From JAOUEA01 sp963719165 (lineage in GTDB: Bacteria; Actinomycetota; UBA4738; HRBIN12): a stretch of 64,000 nt of DNA. Under the pieces are notes generated by a model. The model was not told the origin of the DNA. It worked only from the letters and a program-made list of their open reading frames with translations, and ran no database searches. The position numbers and the translations under genes were made by a program. The first letter of the stretch is position 1. Every line of letters starts with the position of its first letter. Of this stretch, positions 57,449 to 64,000 are shown piece by piece. The stretch spans positions 310,001 to 374,000 of the forward strand of contig CAVRAV010000001.1 of NCBI GenBank assembly GCA_963719165.1. Reading direction: 5' to 3'.

Positions 57449-58366
57449 TCAGCGCGCGCCGAGCCCCGCGGCATCCTCCGGGTTGTTGACCGAGATCGCC
57501 GTGGCGCCGGGGACGATCCGCTTGGCGAGCTTCGTGAGGACGTCGCCGGGTCCGGCCTCGAGGAACGTCGTCGTCCCCGCCGCGGCCAGGGCCTGCGCGC
57601 ATCGTTCCCAGCGAACCGGCGAGACCACCTGGCGCCCCAGCAGGTCGCGGAGCTCCTCGGGGTCGCGCACGAGCGTGCCCGTCACGTTCTCGGCGACGGG
57701 GAACCGGGGGGCCGCCAGCTGCACGCGGCGCAGCTCGTCCACGATCGGGCCCACGGCCGGTTGCATCAGCGGCGAATGGAACGCGCCGGCAACGTTGAGG
57801 CGGATCGCGCGGATCCGCCGTTCCTTGCTGAGCGTCTCGGCGCGTTCGACGGCGGCGACGTCTCCGCTGATCACCACCTGAGCGGGGGAGTTCTCGTTCG
57901 CCACCAAAAGCACGTCGTCGCCACGAACCTCGTCGCAGAGCTCGGCGGCGTCCGGCGGGGCTACCCCGATCAACGCCGACATGGTGCCGGGCCGCTCCTC
58001 GCCCGCGTGCTGCATGGCGGCCCCGCGCACCAGCACGACCCCGAGCGCCTCGCGGAGCGTGAGCGCGTCGGAGGCCACGAGCGCCGCGAACTCCCCGAGC
58101 GAATGCCCCGCCGCCCCTACGAAGGACGGTTCCCCGAGCTCGGTCTCCAGGACGCGGAAAGCCGCCACGCTGCACGCGAGCAACGCCGGCTGGACGAACT
58201 CGGTGGTGGCGAGGGCGGCCTCTTCGTGACAGCCGGCAGCCACGTCGCGGCCCATCGCCTCGGATGCCTCCTCCAGGACGGCCATCCCAGAGGGATGCGT
58301 GGCCCAGGGATCGGCCATGCCGGCGAACTGGGACCCTTGCCCCGGGAACACCACCGCGAACGACAC
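57449..58366 (-). CDS. fabD: Malonyl-CoA:ACP transacylase
   Basis: 305 residues, first gene of the leftward cluster. The nucleophile Ser is in AGHSLGEFAAL, the substrate Arg in LVRGAAMQ, the catalytic His in NVAGAFHSPLM, and the N-terminal VFPGQGSQ is intact. It loads malonyl onto ACP. The 129-base gap to the divergent mreB must hold both promoters. Confidence 0.96.
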   Translation of the reverse strand: MSFAVVFPGQGSQFAGMADPWATHPSGMAVLEEASEAMGRDVAAGCHEEAALATTEFVQPALLACSVAAFRVLETELGEPSFVGAAGHSLGEFAALVASDALTLREALGVVLVRGAAMQHAGEERPGTMSALIGVAPPDAAELCDEVRGDDVLLVANENSPAQVVISGDVAAVERAETLSKERRIRAIRLNVAGAFHSPLMQPAVGPIVDELRRVQLAAPRFPVAENVTGTLVRDPEELRDLLGRQVVSPVRWERCAQALAAAGTTTFLEAGPGDVLTKLAKRIVPGATAISVNNPEDAAGLGAR

Positions 58367-58495
58367 GTCGCCCCTTTCGATCCGCCGAGGGCCACGCTAC
58401 CGTCCCGCGGAGCCCGATGTGTCGGGGCTGTGGTTTCGGGCCCCCTAAGTTGCCACCCCTCGGGCGGTCCTGTTGAATGAACCGCAGGATCCATC

Positions 58496-59578
<1,083 letters not shown>

Positions 59579-59586
59579 CCCTCGTC

Positions 59587-60447
59587 GTGGCCGTTCGCAA
59601 CCGTCCCCGCGCCACGCGGCTGCTCGTCGTCACGCTCGTCGCGATCTCGTTGGCCGTGATCACCTTGGACTACCGCGGCGGCCAGGACGGTCCGCTCGCC
59701 GGCCTCGGCCGCGCCACGTTGTCCATCGTCGTGCCCATGCAGCGCGCCGTGGTGACCGTGACGCGGCCCGTGGGCAACTTCTTCTCCGGGCTCGCGCACC
59801 TCCCCTCCCTCGCCCGTCGGAACCAGCAGCTCGAAGACGAGGTCCGCTCTCTCCAGGCCGCGGCCGCGGGCCACGAGTTCAACCGGCAGCAATACGAAGA
59901 TCTCTTCGGCGTGCTGCAGCTGAAGACGAGCCTCGATCCGCAGAGCGTCGCCGCGCTCGTCACCGGCAACGGGGTGTCGAACTTCGAATGGTCGGTGACC
60001 ATCGACAAGGGCAGCGAGGCGGGCATCGCGGAGAACATGCCCGTGGTCACGGGCACGGCCGACGGCGCCATGCTGGTCGGCCGCGTGACGAGCGTGTCGT
60101 CCAACGCCGCGACCGTGCAGCTGCTCATCGATCGCAACTTCGCGGTGGCGGGCGTCCTGAGCGGATCCCGGGCCAACGGCATCGTGACGGGGCAGGGTGA
60201 CGAAGACCTTCAGATGGGACAGATCGAGAAGGGCACGACGATCGCCGGGAACGAGTCGGTCTTCACGCAGGGCTACTGCGTGGCGAACCTGCCGGGCCTC
60301 TACCCGCCCGGCCTGTTGATCGGCCAGGTGTCGCGCACGGTGCCGGCAGGCAGTGACATCGAGGAACGCGTGAGCGTGCGGCCCGCCGCCGACTTCGCCA
60401 CCTTGGAGTTCGTGCTCGTGCTCAGGGCCCGGACGGACTGCACGTGA
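59587..60447 (+). CDS. mreC: Rod-shape-determining protein MreC
   Basis: About 286 residues from GTG 59587, eight bases after mreB; the frame is open further upstream inside mreB (from 59521), but that part is a shadow. One N-terminal membrane helix (LLVVTLVAISLAVITLD), a coiled coil (ARRNQQLEDEVRSLQAAAA), then the double beta-barrel domain with VTGNGVSNFEWSVTIDKGSEAGI and GLLIGQVSRTV. It links MreB to PBP2 and RodA in the envelope. Confidence 0.92.
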   Translation: MAVRNRPRATRLLVVTLVAISLAVITLDYRGGQDGPLAGLGRATLSIVVPMQRAVVTVTRPVGNFFSGLAHLPSLARRNQQLEDEVRSLQAAAAGHEFNRQQYEDLFGVLQLKTSLDPQSVAALVTGNGVSNFEWSVTIDKGSEAGIAENMPVVTGTADGAMLVGRVTSVSSNAATVQLLIDRNFAVAGVLSGSRANGIVTGQGDEDLQMGQIEKGTTIAGNESVFTQGYCVANLPGLYPPGLLIGQVSRTVPAGSDIEERVSVRPAADFATLEFVLVLRARTDCT

Positions 60448-60956
60448 TCCGGCGGACGGTCTCCGTGGGGGTGGTGATCCTCAGCGCGCTGCTGCTGCAG
60501 TCCACCGTGTTCTCCCAGGTCCGGCTCTTGGGGGTGAAGCCCGAGCTCATGTACCTCGTCACGATCGTGATCGCGATCTTGGAGGGTCCTCAGGAGGGCG
60601 CCATCGTGGGGTTCGCGGGCGGCATGGCGCAGGACTTCATGCTCAACGAGCCCGGCAAGGGCATCACGGCGCTCACGCTGACGCTGCTGGGCTACACGAT
60701 GGGCCTGGCCCGCCAGTACATCGTGAGTCCGTCGCCGCTGCTGCCCACCGCGTTGGTGGCAGCCGGCACCGCCGCCGGCACCGCCTTCTACCAGCTGGTG
60801 GCGACCCTGCTCGGGCAGCTCGACGAGCCGCTCGGCTATGCCATCAAGGTGAGCCTGCTCACCGCGGTCTACGGCGCGGTGCTGACGCCGATCCTCTACC
60901 CCTTGCTGCGCCGTCTCTTCGAGAGGTCGCAGCCCCGACGGATGGTGCGCTACTAG
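60444..60956 (+). CDS. mreD: Rod-shape-determining protein MreD
   Basis: 170 residues from GTG 60444, overlapping the mreC stop (GTGA). Five hydrophobic helices; LQSTVFSQVRLLGVKPELMYLVTI and GAIVGFAGGMAQDFMLNEPGKGITALTLTLLGY are typical of the family. The stop codon directly precedes the PBP2 ATG, so translation is coupled. Integral membrane part of the elongasome. Confidence 0.92.
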   Translation: MIRRTVSVGVVILSALLLQSTVFSQVRLLGVKPELMYLVTIVIAILEGPQEGAIVGFAGGMAQDFMLNEPGKGITALTLTLLGYTMGLARQYIVSPSPLLPTALVAAGTAAGTAFYQLVATLLGQLDEPLGYAIKVSLLTAVYGAVLTPILYPLLRRLFERSQPRRMVRY

Positions 60957-62867
60957 ATGGAGAAGGCATCCTCCCGCCTGAAGGTGCTCGCGCTGTTCGT
61001 GGCGCTGATGTTCGCAGCGCTCGGCACGCGCCTGTGGTTCCTGCAGGTGCTCGCGTCGGAGCAGTTCCGGGTGGAGGCAGACAACAACCAGACGCGGGTG
61101 GCGCAGACCGATGCCCTGCGCGGGCGCATCAAGACCGCCGACGGCAAGGTCCTGGTGGACAACGCCCCCAGCCTCGAGGTCCGGGTGGACAAGCAGGTGT
61201 TGGAGGCCAGCGGCGAGGCCGACCGCGTGCTGTTGGACCTGTCGAACCTGCTGCAGATCCCCGTGAAGGATCTCCGCGCGAGCATGAACGACCCGAAGTA
61301 CTTCGACTACCAGCCCAAGCCCGTGGCGGAGTTCGTTAAGGAGAACGTGGACAAGTACATCTCCGAACGCAAGGACCAGTTCCCCGGCGTCGAGGTCGTC
61401 CCCACCAGCGTGCGCGACTACCCACAGGGCCGCGAGGCCGCGCACATCGTCGGCAACGTGGGTCTGATCCAGAAGGAGCAGCTCGCGGACCCGCATTACC
61501 GCGGGTACGGCCAGAGCGACCTCGTGGGGCGCACCGGGCTCGAGCTGCAGTACGAGAAGTACCTGCGGGGGACCAAGGGCCAGCAGAAGGTCATCGTGAA
61601 CGCGGCAGGCGAGACGGTGAAGACCCTGGGCGCGGAGCCGCCGAAGCCGGGGAACGACCTCATCCTCACGGTTGACTCGAAGGTCCAGCACGCCGTGGAG
61701 GGGGAGTTGTTCCGGGGTCTGCAGAACGCGCGCACCCAGGTGGATGAGGCGGGCGGCCAGGGGCTCCTGCTGAAGGCGCCGGCCGGTGCGGCCGTCGTCA
61801 TGGACGTGAAGACCGGGGGGATCGTGGCCATGGCCTCCTACCCGAGCTTCGACCCACGCTGGTTCGTGAAGGGCATCACCCCCGATCAGAGCCGCTATCT
61901 CTACAAGAGCGCGCAGGCGCCCTCGGTCGATCGCGCGATCGGACTGACGTACAAGCCGGGGTCGATCTTCAAGCCACTCGTGGCGCTCGCCGCCTTGAAG
62001 GAGGGTTACGCGTCGCCGAGCGGCTACTATCCTTGCCCCGCGGAGTGGATCGCCCCCGGCGACACCTCGGGTGCGGTGTTCACGAACTGGTCCTCGACCG
62101 ACCTCGCGCCCATGAGCGTGGCGGATTCGTTGCGGACCTCCTGCGACACCGTCTATTACCAATTCGGCTACGACTTCTGGAACGGCTGGCGCCGCGAATC
62201 GTTCGGCACCAACAACGAGCCGTTCCAGCGGGACCTGGAGCAGTGGGGGTTCGGCACCCCGGCCCCGGTCGACCTCCCGGGATCGCAGGCGGGCGTGATC
62301 CCGGACGCGAAGTTCGCGGCCGATCACCCCGACATCTATCCGGACGGCTGGATCCCGGGCGGTGACGTCTTGCTCGCGATCGGATCCGGCGACACGCTCG
62401 TGACCCCCTTGCAGATGGCCTCGGCGTACTCCGCGCTCGCCAACGGCGGTCATCTCTGCCGTCCCCACGTGGTCGACAAGATCGTGGACGACCACGGAAG
62501 CGTGGTGAAGACCGTCGGCGGTCACTGCGACACGCAGCTTCCCTACACGCCCGCCGAACTCAACTACGTCTCCGGCGCGTTGCAGACCGTCACGACGTCG
62601 GGGACCGCGTCCTCGGCGTTCGCGGGGTTCCCGCTGAGCACCTACCCCGTCGCCGGCAAGACCGGCACGGCCGAACGGCCGCCGTTCCAGTCCACCTCGT
62701 GGTTCTCGTCGTTCGCGCCCGCGAACGATCCGCGGTACGCGGTCGTGGTGATGGTGGAGCAGGGTGGGTACGGGTCGCAGACGGCCGCGCCGATCGCGCG
62801 GCACATCTACGAGCACCTCTTCGGGCTCAACGTCACCGGGAACGTGTACGGGGGGGCGGCGGACTGA
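60957..62867 (+). CDS. mrdA: Penicillin-binding protein 2 (elongation transpeptidase)
   Basis: 636 residues, class B PBP. An N-terminal helix (LKVLALFVALMFAALGTRLWFL), the dimerisation/pedestal region with LRGRIKTADGKVLVDN, then the transpeptidase with the nucleophile Ser336 and Lys339 in KPGSIFKP, an SxN-like SCD in RTSCDTVYYQFG, and KTGTAE (Lys568). It cross-links lateral peptidoglycan with RodA, which follows and overlaps by TGATG. Actinobacterial names for this gene also include pbpA. Confidence 0.93.
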   Translation: MEKASSRLKVLALFVALMFAALGTRLWFLQVLASEQFRVEADNNQTRVAQTDALRGRIKTADGKVLVDNAPSLEVRVDKQVLEASGEADRVLLDLSNLLQIPVKDLRASMNDPKYFDYQPKPVAEFVKENVDKYISERKDQFPGVEVVPTSVRDYPQGREAAHIVGNVGLIQKEQLADPHYRGYGQSDLVGRTGLELQYEKYLRGTKGQQKVIVNAAGETVKTLGAEPPKPGNDLILTVDSKVQHAVEGELFRGLQNARTQVDEAGGQGLLLKAPAGAAVVMDVKTGGIVAMASYPSFDPRWFVKGITPDQSRYLYKSAQAPSVDRAIGLTYKPGSIFKPLVALAALKEGYASPSGYYPCPAEWIAPGDTSGAVFTNWSSTDLAPMSVADSLRTSCDTVYYQFGYDFWNGWRRESFGTNNEPFQRDLEQWGFGTPAPVDLPGSQAGVIPDAKFAADHPDIYPDGWIPGGDVLLAIGSGDTLVTPLQMASAYSALANGGHLCRPHVVDKIVDDHGSVVKTVGGHCDTQLPYTPAELNYVSGALQTVTTSGTASSAFAGFPLSTYPVAGKTGTAERPPFQSTSWFSSFAPANDPRYAVVVMVEQGGYGSQTAAPIARHIYEHLFGLNVTGNVYGGAAD

Positions 62868-64000
62868 TGGATCTCGTCGCCGGACGCTACACGTCGGAGG
62901 AACGCCGTCCGATCCGCCACCTGGACCTGATGCTCGTCCTCGTGACGGCGGCGATCGTCGTCGCGGGCTTCTTCCTCCTGTACTCGGCCACCAAGACCAC
63001 GTTGATCGGAGAGAACCAGGGCCAGTTCGCGCGGGTGCAGAAGCAGATCGTGACGGCGGCCATCGGGCTGGTGCTCATGCTGCTGGTGATGAGCGTCGAC
63101 TACCGCTTCCTGAAGGTGTACGCGGGATTCATCTACGCGGGCATGATCGTGACGTTGGTCCTGGTGCGCATCCCCGGCATCGGGTCCACGGCCATCGGGG
63201 ACGCCTCGGCGGCCCAGCGCTGGTTCTCCTTCGGCGGATTCCAGGTGACGCCCTCGGAGTTCGTGAAGGTCGGCTTGATCGTGATGCTCGCGGCGGTCCT
63301 CTCGGAGCTCCGGTCTCCCATCCCCACCCTGAACGACGTGCTGCGCGTGTGCGCCATCGCCGCCGTTCCGATGGGGCTCGTGTTCCTCCAGCCGGACATC
63401 GGCACCACGATCGTGTTGGTGGCGATCGTGGGCGGGATGCTGGTCGTGGCCGGGACCCGGCCGCGGCAGCTCGCGGCGCTCGCCGTCGCGACGATCGTCG
63501 CCCTCGCCCTCGCGTTCCAGCTCGGCGTGATCAAGGACTATCAGCTCGCCCGCCTCACGGGGTTCCTCGATCCGACGGCCGACACGCAAACGACGAACTA
63601 CAACCGCAATCAGGCGGAGATCGCGGTGGGATCGGGAGGGGTGCTCGGGCGGGGGTACGGCGCCGGCACCCAGACGAACCTGGACTTCGTGCCCGAACAG
63701 CACACCGACTTCATCTTCACGGTGGCGGGGGAGGAGTTCGGGTTCGTGGGCTCCGCGATCTTCCTCGGTTTGTACGCGATCCTGCTCTGGCGGGCGATCC
63801 GCATCGCGTATCTGTCGAAGGATCCGTTCGGGACCTACCTGGCCACGGGCGTCGCCTCGATGTTCGCGATCCAGATGTTCGTGAACGTGGGGATGGTGAT
63901 CGGCATCATGCCGATCACGGGGATCCCGCTGCCGTTCGTCAGCTACGGAGGCTCGCAGATGCTCGCGAACTTCATCGCGATCGGGATCTTGCTGAACGTG
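62867..64000 (+). CDS. rodA: RodA, SEDS peptidoglycan polymerase, 3' end missing
   Basis: 378 residues reach the window edge without a stop. About ten hydrophobic helices; SEDS motifs are RWFSFGGFQVTPSEFVKVGLI, LVFLQPDIGTTIVLVAIV with the catalytic Asp region, TDFIFTVAGEEFGFVGS and GIPLPFVSYGGSQMLANF. RodA polymerises glycan strands from lipid II, together with the PBP2 encoded directly upstream. Only a handful of residues should be missing, judging from usual lengths. Confidence 0.95.
   Translation, partial: MDLVAGRYTSEERRPIRHLDLMLVLVTAAIVVAGFFLLYSATKTTLIGENQGQFARVQKQIVTAAIGLVLMLLVMSVDYRFLKVYAGFIYAGMIVTLVLVRIPGIGSTAIGDASAAQRWFSFGGFQVTPSEFVKVGLIVMLAAVLSELRSPIPTLNDVLRVCAIAAVPMGLVFLQPDIGTTIVLVAIVGGMLVVAGTRPRQLAALAVATIVALALAFQLGVIKDYQLARLTGFLDPTADTQTTNYNRNQAEIAVGSGGVLGRGYGAGTQTNLDFVPEQHTDFIFTVAGEEFGFVGSAIFLGLYAILLWRAIRIAYLSKDPFGTYLATGVASMFAIQMFVNVGMVIGIMPITGIPLPFVSYGGSQMLANFIAIGILLNV

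Overview
The window is a G+C-rich, gene-dense stretch of a bacterial chromosome, most likely from an uncultivated or deep-branching actinobacterium (inference). Supporting signs are a DUF222/HNH protein, a ClpP2-type protease between tig and clpX, the fabD-fabH-fabG-acpP-fabF order, small actinobacterial-type zinc-ribbon and DUF5684 proteins, and tRNA genes without an encoded CCA. An mreB-mreC-mreD-PBP2-rodA cluster suggests a rod-shaped cell. I see no rRNA, CRISPR array, integrase or transposase.

Layout. 0-1.4 kb: 3' end of purK, a zinc-ribbon protein and an FkbM methyltransferase. 1.5-11.3 kb: a two-component system, a hairpin terminator, two tandem heavy-metal-type RND pumps separated by a very short adaptor-like lipoprotein, and another lipoprotein. 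11.4-15.2 kb: a SIMPL-domain protein, a broken gene, then a lipoprotein/NRAMP-like transporter/PRC-barrel operon. 15.5-21 kb: three tRNA genes (Arg-UCU, Gly-UCC, Pro-UGG), PhzF, a formylglycine-generating enzyme beside the decayed remnant of an arylsulfatase, and an anti-sigma-type ATPase. 21-26.3 kb: a secreted protein of calcium-binding repeats, AzlCD, a small HExxH protein, a DtxR-type and a TetR-type regulator.

26.5-32.9 kb is the most unusual region: a corrinoid-dependent demethylation locus. It holds a corrinoid protein fused in frame to a pterin methyltransferase and a ferredoxin, continuing after one apparent base deletion into the RACE corrinoid-reactivation ATPase. DUF1638 and a non-pyrrolysine MttB-type methyltransferase follow, with a convergent MerR/B12-binding regulator. 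Two related palindromes flank the likely promoter next to the divergent TetR gene. Together these genes should take a methyl group from an unknown methylated amine, load it on cobalamin, pass it to tetrahydrofolate, and repair oxidised corrinoid. 33-38.8 kb: aminotransferase, PHP protein, two HisN-like phosphatases, an ornithine-cyclodeaminase-family enzyme and an APH-fold kinase, possibly handling the demethylated product (inference).

39-64 kb is mostly housekeeping: PNPOx-like protein, MMPL transporter, HNH protein, tig-clpP-clpX, a membrane protein, valS-folC-ndk, a serine hydrolase, the leftward type II fatty-acid cluster, and the rightward cell-elongation cluster, which runs off the end inside rodA. 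At least six single-base frame breaks lie in otherwise well-conserved genes (including two in clpX), so part of the apparent gene breakage is probably sequence or assembly error.
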